33,592 bases of DNA from Blastococcus sp. TF02A-35 (GTDB lineage: Bacteria > Actinomycetota > Actinomycetes > Mycobacteriales > Geodermatophilaceae): positions 1 to 33,592 of the forward strand of contig NZ_SPQP01000041.1 of assembly GCF_004571075.1 (NCBI RefSeq). Reading direction: 5' to 3'. The notes under the pieces are model-generated. The model made no database searches. It was given only the letters and a program-made list of their open reading frames with translations, and had not been told where the DNA came from. A program made the position numbers and the translations under genes. Numbering within the stretch: position 1 is the stretch's first letter; each line of letters opens with the position of its first letter. Shown piece by piece: positions 1 through 8,831 of this stretch.

Positions 1-386
1 TCAGCTGGGCGACGACCACGACCAGCAGCAGCACCAGGCCGGGCCACGACGGCGGTGGGCTCGGGCGAGCTGAACTGCGCCCCGAACGGCGAGCGCACCG
101 GCTCGTCGACCTCCTCGGGCGCGCCCTCGTCCGGGGTCGCCGGCATGCCGGTCACCTCGGCCTCGGCCGGCTGCGGGGTGCCGGGGGCCACCTCGGCGTC
201 GTCCCCGGTCTCCTCGGTGACGGCCTCCTCGGTGACGGCCTCGTCGGGAGCGGGCTCCTCGGCGGGCGCCCCCTCGTCCGGGGTCGCCGGCATGCCGGTC
301 GCCTCGGCCTCGGCGGGCTGCGGGGTGCTCGGCGCGATCCCGGCTCCTGAGTCGGTCGCGTCGGTCGTGTTGTCGGTGTCAGCCAC
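1..386 (-). CDS. Ribonuclease E/G N-terminus (partial)
   Basis: The gene runs off the left edge, so only about 128 N-terminal codons are visible. The start chosen is GTG at 386 with an AGGAGG ribosome site 11 nt upstream. What is seen is an acidic, Pro/Ala/Glu-rich disordered region followed by a basic stretch; no catalytic domain is in view. The call rests on context: in actinobacteria the TIGR03960/TIGR03936 radical-SAM pair, present here just upstream on the same strand, commonly precedes the rne/rng gene, whose product has a long disordered N-terminal arm. RNase E/G would be the main endonuclease of mRNA decay and rRNA processing. The segment contains a 49-codon-spaced internal repeat (see the repeat entry). 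Any other protein with a low-complexity N-terminus would look the same from this fragment. Confidence 0.55.
   Translation of the reverse strand, partial: MADTDNTTDATDSGAGIAPSTPQPAEAEATGMPATPDEGAPAEEPAPDEAVTEEAVTEETGDDAEVAPGTPQPAEAEVTGMPATPDEGAPEEVDEPVRSPFGAQFSSPEPTAVVARPGAAAGRGRRPA
121..328 (-). repeat. Two in-frame direct repeats in the RNase E/G N-terminal arm
   Basis: Positions 121-181 and 268-328 are near-identical 61-bp direct repeats spaced exactly 147 bp (49 codons) apart, so both are read in the same frame. Each encodes a peptide of the type TPQPAEAE-TGMPATPDEGAP. This looks like an internal duplication in a disordered, acidic segment, which can vary in copy number between strains. 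Confidence 0.8.
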
Positions 387-727
387 GAGGGCTCTCGCCT
401 CCTGTGTGGTGCTCCCGGGCGCCGATCGGAACGACTGGCGGCCGCGCAGGAGCACGGGTTGGGCGGGACGGGCCGCCGCGCGGGGTACGGCGGTCGGGCT
501 CGTCCTGCGGAAGTCTGATGCGGCCCCCGCGCGACGGTTGCCGCGGCCGGGGCCGGAATGCTGTGGTGCCCGCGCCCGGTGGAGCTGGACGCGGTCAGAG
601 CGGTGGTACCGGGTCGTTCCGTGGTGCGGTGGTCTGGGTCGTCCCGGGGCCGGGGTGGCCCGGGACGGGCGCGTCACGTCTGGCAGCCGTGCCGCTCGAC
701 GGCGAGCCCACCTCGGGCTCCGCCCGG
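387..727 (-). other. 341-nt non-coding gap upstream of RNase E/G gene
   Basis: No plausible gene is seen on either strand. On the minus strand it holds a terminator-like hairpin at 640-667 after the TIGR03936 gene. A CAGACT -10-like hexamer lies at 512-517, which would give the RNase E/G gene a leader of roughly 120 nt. A long leader is typical of self-regulated rne genes, but nothing in this sequence proves that. Confidence 0.4.
640..667 (-). terminator. Hairpin after the radical-SAM pair
   Basis: An inverted repeat with stem CGTCCCGG/CCGGGACG and a GC-rich loop lies about 60 nt downstream of the stop codon of the 728-1495 gene. It has no T-run, as is common in high-GC actinobacteria. Confidence 0.45.
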
Positions 728-1495
728 TCAGGCCGTGGCGTGCTCCCCCTGGCAGCGGGTGCGCGCCTCGCGGTCGGGACCGAACGGGTCGGCCACGGTC
801 CCGGTGTCGTCGAGCCGGCCCTGCGCCACACGCACGGCCCGTGGGGGCGACGGCGGGCGCAGGTCGGCGACGGCAGCCAGGGCGGCCAACACGTCGTCGG
901 GTCGTACGGCGGGCGTCACCTGCCGGACGACCATGTGCAGTATGGCACAACCTGCCTCTTCCGCCGCCGAGGCGCTGGCCACGGCGACGCGGGCGTCGAC
1001 GTCCTTGAGCCCGTTCTTCGTCCGCTTGGAGACGGTGACGACGTCGCTGGCGAGGAACTTCTCCACGGCCGGCTGCAGCTCAGCGAGGCTCACGCCCGGC
1101 AGCTCCAGCCGCCAGACCGAGGTGTCGATGCGGTCGGCCAGCGAGCCGGCGCCCTCGGCGGCCTCGACCGCCTCCAGGACGGCGATGTCCGCGGGCAGGG
1201 CGGCGTCCAGCGCGGCCCGCACGGCCTCGGGGTCGCAGCGCACGGCCAGCCCGATCTCCACGTACTCCGCCTCGCTCGCCGAGCCCGTCGGCGCCGCACC
1301 CAGGTAGGAGATCTTGGGGTGCGGGCTGAACCCGGCCGAGAACGCCATGGGCACCTGCGCGCGGCGCAGCGCCCGCTCCAGGGCACGGGCGAGGTCGCGG
1401 TGCGAGGCGAACCGCAGCCGGCCGCGCTTGGCGTACCGGAGGCGGAGCTTCTGGACGGTCGGCGGCGGCGGCGGGCCGTCGGGCTGGCGGGCCAT
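728..1495 (-). CDS. Radical-SAM-linked protein, TIGR03936/DUF2344 family
   Basis: A 255-aa protein of the TIGR03936 (DUF2344) family, which is almost always encoded next to, or fused to, a TIGR03960 radical SAM protein. Its biochemical role is not established; partnership with the radical SAM enzyme in RNA or cofactor modification is inference from linkage. The N-terminus begins MARQPDG and then carries the family signature region around residues 15-50 (basic LRLRYAKRGRLRFASHRDL followed by AFSAGFSPHPKISYL). The start ATG at 1495 overlaps the upstream stop as TGATG, so translation is coupled to the radical SAM gene. The last ~40 residues are Pro/Arg-rich and probably disordered. Confidence 0.85.
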   Translation of the reverse strand: MARQPDGPPPPPTVQKLRLRYAKRGRLRFASHRDLARALERALRRAQVPMAFSAGFSPHPKISYLGAAPTGSASEAEYVEIGLAVRCDPEAVRAALDAALPADIAVLEAVEAAEGAGSLADRIDTSVWRLELPGVSLAELQPAVEKFLASDVVTVSKRTKNGLKDVDARVAVASASAAEEAGCAILHMVVRQVTPAVRPDDVLAALAAVADLRPPSPPRAVRVAQGRLDDTGTVADPFGPDREARTRCQGEHATA

Positions 1496-3438
1496 CAGAC
1501 GACCGTGAGCGGGAGCAGGCTGCGCCCGGTGGGACCGATCTGGATCTCGGTGCCCATGGTCGGGCAGACACCGCAGTCGTAGCAGGGGGTCCAGCGGCAG
1601 TCGGCGACCTCCTCCTCGGAGATGGCGTCCTGCCAGTCGTCCCAGAGCCACTCCTTGTCCAGCCCCGAGTCCAGGTGGTCCCAGGGCAGGACCTCGTGCT
1701 CGGTCCGCTCGCGGGTGGTGAACCAGTCCAGGTCGACGCCGAACGGCGCGAGCTCCTCGGCGGCGGACTGCGTCCAGCGCTCGAAGGAGAAGTGCTCGCT
1801 CCAGCCGTCGAACTTGCCGCCCTCGCGCCACACGCGCTCGATGACCCGTCCGACGCGGCGGTCACCGCGGGACAGCAGTCCCTCGATCACGCCGGGCTTG
1901 CCGTCGTGGTAGCGCAGGCCGATCGAGCGGCCGATGCGCCGGTCGGCATTGATCGCCTGGCGCAGCACCCTCAACCGGTGGTCGATGGTCTCCGCGCTGG
2001 CCTGCGCGGCCCACTGGAACGGCGTGTGCGGCTTGGGCACGAAGCCACCGATGGAGACGGTGCAGCGGATGTCCTTGCGGCCGCTGGCCTCGCGCCCGGC
2101 GCGGATCACCTCGACGGCGAGGTCGGCGATCTCCAGCACGTCCTCGTCGGTCTCGGTGGGCAGACCGCACATGAAGTAGAGCTTCACCTGGGTCCAGCCG
2201 TTGGCGTACGCCGTCGTCACCGTGCGGACGAGGTCCTCCTTGGACACCGTCTTGTTGATGACCCGGCGGATCCGCTCGCTGCCGCCCTCCGGGGCGAAGG
2301 TCAGCCCGGACCGGCGCCCGTTGCGGGACAGCTCGTTGGCCAGGGTGATGTTGAAGGCGTCCACGCGCGTGCTGGGCAGGCTCAGCCCGGTGTTGGTGCC
2401 CTCGTAGCGGTCGGCCAGCTCCTTGGCGACCTGCCCGATCTCGGAGTGGTCGGCGCTGGACAGCGAGAGCAGCCCGACCTCCTCGTAGCCGGTCGCCTTG
2501 AGGCCCTGGTCGACCATCGAGCCGATGCCGGTGATCGTCCGCTCGCGGACCGGGCGGGTGATCATGCCCGCCTGGCAGAAGCGGCAGCCGCGCGTGCAGC
2601 CGCGGAAGATCTCCACGCTCATGCGCTCGTGGACGCTCTCGGCCAGCGGCACCAGCGGCGTCTTCGGGTAGGGCCACTCGTCGAGGTCCATGACCGTGCG
2701 CTTGCCGACGCGCTCGGGCACGTCGTCCCGGGTGCGGGTGACGGCGGAGATGGTGCCGTCGGGGCCGTAGGAGACGGCGTAGAACCGCGGCACGTAGACG
2801 CCGTCGACGCGGGCCAGGCGGGCCAGCAGCTCCTCGCGGCCACCGGGACGGCCCTGGGCCTTCCACGCCTTGACGACGTCGGTGATGTCGCCGACGACCT
2901 GCTCGCCGTCACCCAGGACGGCGCAGTCGACGAAGTCGGCGACCGGCTCCGGGTTGAAGGCGGCGTGCCCGCCGGCGACGACGACCGGGTGGGTCTCGTC
3001 GCGGTCGACGACGTGCAGCGGGATGCCGGCGAGGTCGAGCGCCTCGAGCAGGTTCGTGTAGCCGAGCTCGGTGGCGAAGCTGACGCCGAGCAGGTCGAAG
3101 TCCCGGACGGCGCGGTGGCCGTCGACGGTGAACTGGCCGACGCCGTGCTGCCGCATGAGCGCGGCGAGGTCCGGCCAGACGGCGTAGGTGCGCTCGGCGA
3201 GGGTGTCCGGGCGCTCGTTGAGCACCTCGTACAGGATCATGAGGCCCTGGTTGGGCAGCCCGACCTCGTAGGCGTCGGGGTACATCAGCGCCCAGTGCAC
3301 GTCCGCGGTCTCCCACGGCTTCAGCTGGGCGTTGAGTTCACCGCCGACGTACTGGATCGGCTTCTGGACCTGGGCCAGCAGCGGCTCGAGTCGCGGGTAG
3401 AGCGACTCGCCTGCGCTGGTACGGAGCTCTGCAGTCAT
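1495..3438 (-). CDS. B12-binding radical SAM protein, TIGR03960 family
   Basis: A 647-aa radical SAM protein. Residues about 50-190 form a B12-binding-like N-terminal domain. The [4Fe-4S] cluster motif is C281-x3-C285-x2-C288 in FRGCTRGCRFCQAG. A C-terminal Cys-rich tail (DCRWTPCYDCGVCP) could bind a second cluster or metal. The length fits the TIGR03960 family. The substrate is unknown; linkage to TIGR03936 and to an RNase E/G gene hints at an RNA-related role, which is inference. The start was set at ATG 3438 (MTAELRTSAGE) because homology-like sequence begins there; an in-frame extension to 3825 is low-complexity and runs through the oppositely oriented small gene at 3572-3778. Confidence 0.88.
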   Translation of the reverse strand: MTAELRTSAGESLYPRLEPLLAQVQKPIQYVGGELNAQLKPWETADVHWALMYPDAYEVGLPNQGLMILYEVLNERPDTLAERTYAVWPDLAALMRQHGVGQFTVDGHRAVRDFDLLGVSFATELGYTNLLEALDLAGIPLHVVDRDETHPVVVAGGHAAFNPEPVADFVDCAVLGDGEQVVGDITDVVKAWKAQGRPGGREELLARLARVDGVYVPRFYAVSYGPDGTISAVTRTRDDVPERVGKRTVMDLDEWPYPKTPLVPLAESVHERMSVEIFRGCTRGCRFCQAGMITRPVRERTITGIGSMVDQGLKATGYEEVGLLSLSSADHSEIGQVAKELADRYEGTNTGLSLPSTRVDAFNITLANELSRNGRRSGLTFAPEGGSERIRRVINKTVSKEDLVRTVTTAYANGWTQVKLYFMCGLPTETDEDVLEIADLAVEVIRAGREASGRKDIRCTVSIGGFVPKPHTPFQWAAQASAETIDHRLRVLRQAINADRRIGRSIGLRYHDGKPGVIEGLLSRGDRRVGRVIERVWREGGKFDGWSEHFSFERWTQSAAEELAPFGVDLDWFTTRERTEHEVLPWDHLDSGLDKEWLWDDWQDAISEEEVADCRWTPCYDCGVCPTMGTEIQIGPTGRSLLPLTVV

Positions 3439-3571
3439 GACCGGTCCAGGGTAGACGGCGTCCCGGGCCACACCTCTCCCCTCGCCGCGGAGCCGGTGCG
3501 CTCCCGGCGCGGCGTGGCCCACGGTGGGGCAGGCAGACTGGGAGTCCCAGGACCGAGACGAGGAGACACCG

Positions 3572-3778
3572 GTGGAGCAGCGGACGACAGGGAACGGCGC
3601 GCTCGGGCTCGCGGGCGGCGTCCTGGCGGTCCTGTCGCTGGTGGGCCTGGTCCTGATCGGCGTGGCCTTCGAGTCCACCCCGGGCGGGGCGGAGGGGACG
3701 CTGCTGCTGCTCTGCTGGGCCGGGCTGGTCGTGGGCATCGTGCTGGCGGCCGTGGCGGTCGTGCGCTCCTCGCGCTGA
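3572..3778 (+). CDS. Small two-helix membrane protein, unknown function
   Basis: A 68-aa protein starting at GTG 3572, preceded by an AGGAGA ribosome site 5 nt upstream, which decides this start over an in-frame ATG at 3524. After a short polar head (VEQRTTGNGA) there are two hydrophobic helices, roughly residues 10-30 and 42-63, separated by a short loop with STPGG, and a basic end RSSR. It resembles the many small inner-membrane proteins of actinobacteria with the pattern short N-terminus, helix, loop, helix. No family is recognised. It is transcribed divergently from the radical SAM operon, and a CAGACT -10-like element lies at 3534-3539. Confidence 0.6.
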   Translation: MEQRTTGNGALGLAGGVLAVLSLVGLVLIGVAFESTPGGAEGTLLLLCWAGLVVGIVLAAVAVVRSSR

Positions 3779-3801
3779 CCGCGCCCCCCAACGGCCGCGG
3801 G

Positions 3802-3859
3802 CGAGATCTGCACACTCGCCCCCATCAGGCTGCTGATGGGGGCGAGTGTGCAGATCTCG
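3802..3859. terminator. Perfect 27-bp inverted repeat between convergent genes
   Basis: The arms 3802-3828 and 3833-3859 are exact reverse complements (27 bp) around a 4-nt GCTG loop. The element sits between the small membrane protein gene (stop at 3778) and ndk (stop at 3868), so it can act as a terminator for both. It is unusually long and perfect for a terminator and may be a copy of a dispersed palindromic repeat. Confidence 0.75.
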
Positions 3860-3867
3860 TCGGGGGG

Positions 3868-4278
3868 TCAGCCCAGGTCGGGGAAGAACAGGCCGATCTC
3901 GCGCGCGGCCGACTCGGGCGAGTCCGAGCCGTGGACGATGTTGTTCTGCACCTCGAGGGCGAAGTCGCCGCGGATCGTGCCGGGCGCGGCCTTCACCGGG
4001 TCGGTGGCGCCGGCCAGGGCGCGGAACGCCTCGATGGCGCGCGGGCCCTCCACGACCAGGGCCATCAGCGGGCCGCTGGTGATGAACTCGACGAGCGAGC
4101 CGAAGAACGGCCGCTCGCTGTGCTCGGCGTAGTGCGTCTCGGCGACCTCGGCGGTCAGCGTGCGCAGCTCGGCGGCGACGAGGCGGAGGCCCTTGCGCTC
4201 CAGGCGGGTGATCACCTCGCCGACGAGGCCACGGGCGACGCCGTCGGGCTTGACGAGGACGAGGGTGCGTTCGGTCAC
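3868..4278 (-). CDS. ndk: Nucleoside diphosphate kinase
   Basis: A 136-aa protein that transfers the gamma phosphate from NTPs to NDPs through a phosphohistidine in the cytoplasm. The active-site His is H116 in [12 protein letters not shown], the family signature. The N-terminal [13 protein letters not shown] and the arginines and lysines around TIRGDF are typical. The length equals the usual bacterial enzyme. The start is GTG 4278; there is no ribosome site, but a TAGGCT -10-like hexamer lies 8 nt upstream, so a leaderless transcript is likely. It follows the DUF4233 gene by 11 nt, a neighbourhood (folC, DUF4233, ndk) common in actinobacteria. Confidence 0.97.
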   Translation of the reverse strand: MTERTLVLVKPDGVARGLVGEVITRLERKGLRLVAAELRTLTAEVAETHYAEHSERPFFGSLVEFITSGPLMALVVEGPRAIEAFRALAGATDPVKAAPGTIRGDFALEVQNNIVHGSDSPESAAREIGLFFPDLG

Positions 4279-4286
4279 GGGGCCGG

Positions 4287-4292
4287 AGCCTA
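4287..4292 (-). promoter_or_regulatory. Putative -10 element for leaderless ndk transcript
   Basis: TAGGCT (TAnnnT) on the minus strand lies 8 nt before the ndk GTG and overlaps the TAG stop of the upstream gene. Spacing and the absence of a ribosome site fit an actinobacterial leaderless mRNA. Confidence 0.4.
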
Positions 4293-4697
4293 CGTGGTCG
4301 CCGCTCCCCCGCCGTCGGCGTCACTCGTCCGGGCCGCCCCGACGGGGCCGAACCGGCTGCCCACCAGCTCCTTGCGGACCTGCAGCAGGTAGATCCAGAT
4401 GAGCACGAACGCGCCGGCGACGAACCACATCACGTCGTTCATCAGGCCCGTGAGCAGGAGCGGGACCTGGAGGGCGGTGCCGATCGCCAGCCCGCGCTCC
4501 CGCCGCTGGACCCCGCTGGAGAGGATGAGCACCAGCGAGAGCACCAGCAGGAGGGCCAGCCGCACACCCCCGAGCCCCTCCTCGGTCTGGGCGATGCCGC
4601 GGGGCACGAAGAGGACCGCAAGGCCCTCCAGCACCAGGACCGCCGCAGCGGCCCCGCGCAGCGCCTTGGCCGCCCGGAGCGGGTCGGGTGCGGTCAC
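4290..4697 (-). CDS. DUF4233 membrane protein
   Basis: A 135-aa integral membrane protein with four hydrophobic helices: about residues 14-33, 44-62, 72-87 and 90-108, with positively charged connections and a Gly/Ala-rich tail. It matches the DUF4233 pattern, a family found between folC and ndk in actinobacteria; function unknown. The GTG start at 4697 overlaps the folC stop in the 4-nt arrangement GTGA, so it is translationally coupled to folC. Confidence 0.8.
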   Translation of the reverse strand: MTAPDPLRAAKALRGAAAAVLVLEGLAVLFVPRGIAQTEEGLGGVRLALLLVLSLVLILSSGVQRRERGLAIGTALQVPLLLTGLMNDVMWFVAGAFVLIWIYLLQVRKELVGSRFGPVGAARTSDADGGGAATT

Positions 4698-6061
4698 GTG
4701 CCGCCCCCGGCGAAGAGGGTGCGCGCCTCGCCGGCGGTGACGACGCTGCCGGTGACGAGGACGCCGGAACCACCGAGGGCGTCGTCCGGCCCGGCCTCGG
4801 CGAGCTCGATCGCCTCGGTCACGGCCTCGGCCAGGCGCGGCGAGACGCTGACCCGGTCGGCCCCGAAGACCTCGACGGCCAGCGCGCCCAGCTCGTCGGC
4901 GGGGATGGCGCGCGGCGAGGTGTTCTGCGTGACGACGAGCTCGGCGCAGACGTCCTCCAGCGCGGCGAGCATGCCGGCGACGTCCTTGCCGTGGACCGCG
5001 CCGACCACGCCGATGAGCCGGGTGAAGTCGAAGGACTCCCGGATGGCCTCCACCGTCGCCGTCATGCCGGCAGGGTTGTGCGCGGCGTCGACCAGCACCG
5101 TGGGGCTGGTGCGGACCTTCTCCAGCCGGCCGGGCGAGCGGACACCTGCGAACGCGGCGCGGACGGTCTCCTGCTCGATCGGCCCGGTCGCGGCGCCGGC
5201 GCCGAGGAACGCCTCGACCGCGGCGAGGGCGGTGGCCGCGTTCTGCGCCTGGTGCTGGCCGAACAGCGGGAGGAACACCTCGTCGTACTCGCCGCCCAGG
5301 CCCTGCAGGCGCACCTGCTGCCCGCCGACGGCGACCTTCCGCTCCAGGACGCCGAACTCGGTCCCCTCGCGGGCGACGACGGCCTCCACCTCGACCGCCC
5401 GGCGGACGAGGGCGTCCAGCGCCCCGGGCTGCTGGTGGGCGAGGACGGCGATCGAGTCGGCCTTGATGATCCCGGCCTTCTCCCCCGCGATCGTCGGGAC
5501 GTCGGGACCGAGGTACTCGGCGTGGTCCATGTCCACCGGGGTGACGACGGCGACCCGCGCGTCGGCCACGTTGGTGGCGTCCCACGTCCCGCCCATGCCG
5601 ACCTCGATGACGGCGACGTCGACCGGTGCGTCGGCGAACAGCGCGTAGGCCATGCCGACCATGACCTCGAAGAACGACATCGGCACCTCGCCGGCGGCGT
5701 CGACCATCTGCACGTAGGGCGCGATGTCCTCGTAGGTCTCGACGAAGCGCTGCGGGCTCACCGGCTCGCCGTCGAGCACGATCCGCTCGCGGATGGACTG
5801 CAGGTGGGGGCTGGTGAACCGGCCGACCCGCAGGCCGAACCCGCGCAGCAGCTCGTCGATCATCCGCGCCGTCGTCGTCTTGCCGTTGGTGCCGGCGACC
5901 TGGACCACCGGCATGGCGCGGTGCGGCGACCCGAGCAGGTCGACCAGGGCGGTGATGCGGGTGAGCGAGGGGTCCAGCCGGCTCTCCGGCCACCGGGCCA
6001 GGAGCTCGTTCTCCACCCGGGCCATGTCCCGGGAGCTGTCACCGGTGCTGCCGTTGCTCAT
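4694..6061 (-). CDS. folC: Dihydrofolate synthase/folylpolyglutamate synthase
   Basis: A 455-aa cytoplasmic Mur-ligase-family enzyme that adds glutamate to dihydropteroate and to folates. The P-loop is [13 protein letters not shown] at residues 55-67. The family segment [13 protein letters not shown] follows, then the Mg-binding [15 protein letters not shown] region, [11 protein letters not shown], and the C-terminal domain signature DAAHNPAGM. The length is normal. The ATG at 6061 was chosen as the most upstream sensible start; no strong ribosome site is visible, and M13 is an alternative. In many actinobacteria folC follows valS in the same direction, whereas here valS is divergent (start at 6104). 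Confidence 0.96.
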   Translation of the reverse strand: MSNGSTGDSSRDMARVENELLARWPESRLDPSLTRITALVDLLGSPHRAMPVVQVAGTNGKTTTARMIDELLRGFGLRVGRFTSPHLQSIRERIVLDGEPVSPQRFVETYEDIAPYVQMVDAAGEVPMSFFEVMVGMAYALFADAPVDVAVIEVGMGGTWDATNVADARVAVVTPVDMDHAEYLGPDVPTIAGEKAGIIKADSIAVLAHQQPGALDALVRRAVEVEAVVAREGTEFGVLERKVAVGGQQVRLQGLGGEYDEVFLPLFGQHQAQNAATALAAVEAFLGAGAATGPIEQETVRAAFAGVRSPGRLEKVRTSPTVLVDAAHNPAGMTATVEAIRESFDFTRLIGVVGAVHGKDVAGMLAALEDVCAELVVTQNTSPRAIPADELGALAVEVFGADRVSVSPRLAEAVTEAIELAEAGPDDALGGSGVLVTGSVVTAGEARTLFAGGGT

Positions 6062-6090
6062 CCTGCTCAGGATGCCAGCCGCGCTGTTCC

Positions 6091-6096
6091 TAGACT
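6091..6096 (+). promoter_or_regulatory. Putative -10 element of leaderless valS
   Basis: TAGACT lies 7 nt upstream of the valS ATG with no ribosome site between. This is the layout expected of a leaderless transcript. The -35 region is not recognisable. Confidence 0.45.
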
Positions 6097-6103
6097 GAGG
6101 CAC

Positions 6104-8689
6104 ATGGCTAGCGACATCGCGACCTCGGACACTGCTGCCCCGGCTGCGACCGTCGCCGTACCCGAGAAGCCGACGCTCGACGGGCTCGAGGACAAGTGGA
6201 TCGCCCGCTGGGCGGAGCAGGACACCTACGGCTTCGACCGCGAGGCGGCGCTGCAGGCGCCGCGGGAGCAGATCTACTCGATCGACACCCCTCCGCCGAC
6301 CGCGAGCGGCTCGCTGCACGTGGGCCACGTGTTCAGCTACACCCACACCGACATCGTCGCCCGCTACCAGCGGATGCGCGGCAAGCACGTCTACTACCCG
6401 ATGGGCTGGGACGACAACGGCCTGCCCACCGAGCGCCGGGTGCAGAACTACTACGGCGTGCGCTGCGACCCCGCGCTCCCCTACGACCCGTCCTTCGAGC
6501 CGCCGGCCAAGCCGGGCAAGGACCAGGTGCCGATCTCGCGGCGCAACTTCGTCGAGCTGTGCATGCAGCTCACGGAGGAGGACGAGGCCGAGTTCGAGAA
6601 GCTCTGGCGCCGGGTCGGCCTCTCGGTGGACTGGAAGAACGTCTACCGGACGATCTCGGAGTCCTCCCGCGCCACCGCGCAGCGGATGTTCCTGCGCAAC
6701 CTGGCCCGCGGCGAGGCCTACGCGCAGGAGGCGCCGACCCTCTGGGACGTCACCTTCCGCACCGCCGTCGCCCAGGCCGAGCTGGAGGACCGGGAGCGCC
6801 CCGGCGCCTACCACCGGATCTCGTTCCACTCCGCCGACGGCCCGGTGTTCATCGAGACCACCCGCCCCGAGCTGCTGCCGGCCTGCGTCGCGCTGGTGGC
6901 CCACCCCGACGACGAGCGCTACCAGCCGCTGTTCGGGAAGACCGTGACGACGCCGCTGTTCGGTGTCGAGGTGCCGGTGGTGGCGCACCGCCTCGCGGAG
7001 CCGGACAAGGGCTCGGGCATCGCGATGATCTGCACCTTCGGCGACCTCAACGACGTCACCTGGTGGCGCGAGCTGCAGCTGCCCACCCGCCCGATCGTCG
7101 GGTGGGACGGCCGCATCCTGGCCGAGCCGCCGGCCGGGGTCCCGGCGTCGCCGTACGACGAGCTGGCCGGCAAGACGGTGTTCAGCGCCCAGCAGCGGGT
7201 CGTGGAGCTGCTCCGGGAGTCCGGTGACCTGGAGGGCGAGCCGAAGCCGATCACCCACCCGGTGAAGTTCTTCGAGAAGGGCGAGCGCCCGCTGGAGATC
7301 GTCACCACGCGGCAGTGGTACATCCGCAACGGCGGGCGGGACGCCGACCTGCGCGACGCGCTCATCGCCCGGGGCCGGGAGATCCAGTGGGTGCCCGAGC
7401 ACATGCGGCACCGCTACGACAACTGGGTCGAGGGCCTCAACGGCGACTGGCTGATCAGCCGCCAGCGGTTCTTCGGCGTCCCCTTCCCCGTCTGGTACCG
7501 GCTGGACGCCGAGGGCGAGCCGATCCACGACGAGCCGATCCTGGCGCCGGAGTCGGCTCTGCCGGTCGACCCGTCCTCGGACGTGCCCGAGGGCTTCACC
7601 GAGGACCAGCGCGGCAAGCCGGGCGGCTTCATCGCCGACCCCGACGTCATGGACACCTGGGCGACGTCCTCGCTCTCGCCGCAGGTGGCCTCCGGCTGGG
7701 ACACCGACCCGGAGCTCTTCGCCAAGGTCTTCCCGATGGACCAGCGGCCCCAGGCGCACGACATCATCCGCACCTGGCTGTTCTCCACGGTCGTGCGCGC
7801 GCACTTCGAGCACGGCGCCGCCCCCTGGACGCACGCCACCATCTCCGGCTTCGTGGTCGACCCCGACCGCAAGAAGATGTCGAAGTCCAAGGGCAACGCG
7901 ACGACGCCGATCGACGTCCTGGAGCGGTACGGCACCGACGCGGTGCGCTGGCGTGCGGCCGGCGCCCGCCCGGGTGCCGACTCGCCGTTCGACGAGGCGC
8001 AGATGAAGGTCGGCCGCCGGCTGGCGATGAAGATCCTCAACGTCGGCAAGTTCGTGCTGGGCCTGGGCGCCTCGGCGTCGCTGTCGGCATCCGACGTGAC
8101 CGAGCCGATCGACCGGGCGCTGCTGGCCGGTCTGGCCCGCGTCGTCGAGGAGGCGACCGCGGCCCTGGAGGCCTACAACTACACGCGGGCCCTCGAGGTC
8201 GCCGAGGCATTCTTCTGGTCGTTCTGCGACGACTACGTCGAGCTGGTGAAGACCCGCGCCTACGGGTCCGGGCCGGAGGCGACCTCGGCGCAGGCGGCGC
8301 TGGCGGTGGCGCTGGACGTGCAGCTGCGGCTGTTCGCGCCGGTCCTCCCGTTCGTGACCGACGAGGTGTGGTCGTGGTGGCAGACCGGCTCGGTGCACCG
8401 CGCGCCGTGGCCCGCCGCCGCCGAGCTGCCGGTGGACGGCGACCCGGCGGTCATCCCGGCCGTCGCGGCCGCGCTGGCCGGCGTGCGCAAGGCCAAGTCC
8501 GACGCCAAGCAGTCGATGCGCGCCGAGGTGGAGACCGCCACGGTGACCGCGCCGGCCGACCAAGTGCCGCTGGTCGAAGCGGCCCGTGCCGACCTGGCCG
8601 ACGCCGGCCGGATCCGCTCGCTGTCCATCGAGCCGGGCGAGGGCGAGCTGCGGGTCGACGTCGTGCTGGCCGAGGTCACCGAGGCCTGA
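6104..8689 (+). CDS. valS: Valine-tRNA ligase, archaeal-type
   Basis: An 861-aa class I aminoacyl-tRNA synthetase charging tRNA-Val, with HVGH at residues 72-75 (HIGH motif) and KMSKS at 591-595. The diagnostic region reads [19 protein letters not shown], where bacterial ValRS has GTDHAGIATQ, and [19 protein letters not shown] in the editing domain. Together these place it in the archaeal-type ValRS group (as in Rickettsiales) rather than the form normal for actinobacteria. The C-terminal coiled-coil tRNA arm of bacterial ValRS is absent. The zinc-binding Cys pairs typical of the archaeal type are replaced ([12 protein letters not shown] for [17 protein letters not shown] for FCERC). It is divergent from folC. 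Confidence 0.95.
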   Translation: MASDIATSDTAAPAATVAVPEKPTLDGLEDKWIARWAEQDTYGFDREAALQAPREQIYSIDTPPPTASGSLHVGHVFSYTHTDIVARYQRMRGKHVYYPMGWDDNGLPTERRVQNYYGVRCDPALPYDPSFEPPAKPGKDQVPISRRNFVELCMQLTEEDEAEFEKLWRRVGLSVDWKNVYRTISESSRATAQRMFLRNLARGEAYAQEAPTLWDVTFRTAVAQAELEDRERPGAYHRISFHSADGPVFIETTRPELLPACVALVAHPDDERYQPLFGKTVTTPLFGVEVPVVAHRLAEPDKGSGIAMICTFGDLNDVTWWRELQLPTRPIVGWDGRILAEPPAGVPASPYDELAGKTVFSAQQRVVELLRESGDLEGEPKPITHPVKFFEKGERPLEIVTTRQWYIRNGGRDADLRDALIARGREIQWVPEHMRHRYDNWVEGLNGDWLISRQRFFGVPFPVWYRLDAEGEPIHDEPILAPESALPVDPSSDVPEGFTEDQRGKPGGFIADPDVMDTWATSSLSPQVASGWDTDPELFAKVFPMDQRPQAHDIIRTWLFSTVVRAHFEHGAAPWTHATISGFVVDPDRKKMSKSKGNATTPIDVLERYGTDAVRWRAAGARPGADSPFDEAQMKVGRRLAMKILNVGKFVLGLGASASLSASDVTEPIDRALLAGLARVVEEATAALEAYNYTRALEVAEAFFWSFCDDYVELVKTRAYGSGPEATSAQAALAVALDVQLRLFAPVLPFVTDEVWSWWQTGSVHRAPWPAAAELPVDGDPAVIPAVAAALAGVRKAKSDAKQSMRAEVETATVTAPADQVPLVEAARADLADAGRIRSLSIEPGEGELRVDVVLAEVTEA

Positions 8690-8706
8690 TCCGGCCGCCC
8701 CGCGGG

Positions 8707-8763
8707 GCGATGTGCGCCGAGGGCGCGTTCCCGGCCCGGGAGCGCGCCCTCCTCGCACATCGC
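8707..8763. repeat. 57-nt imperfect palindrome, copy 1
   Basis: It starts GCGATGTGCG and ends CGCACATCGC, with an imperfect self-complementary interior. It has the same length and termini as the element at 9751-9807, and together they bracket the DUF559 gene. This copy lies 18 nt after the valS stop and can serve as its terminator. Confidence 0.75.
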
Positions 8764-8831
8764 TGCGCGCCGCTGTCCACAGACTCCGGTACCAGCCGCC
8801 ATGCACGGCGCCGGCCCGGCACCGTCGCACC

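Noticed and set aside
55-1582. Long overlapping plus-strand frames over the RNase E/G and TIGR03936 genes
   Set aside because: They are Arg/Gly/Ala-rich antisense frames without recognisable motifs.
4688-6103. Open plus-strand frame upstream of and continuous with valS
   Set aside because: It is antisense to folC, has no domain, and ValRS similarity starts only after ATG 6104.
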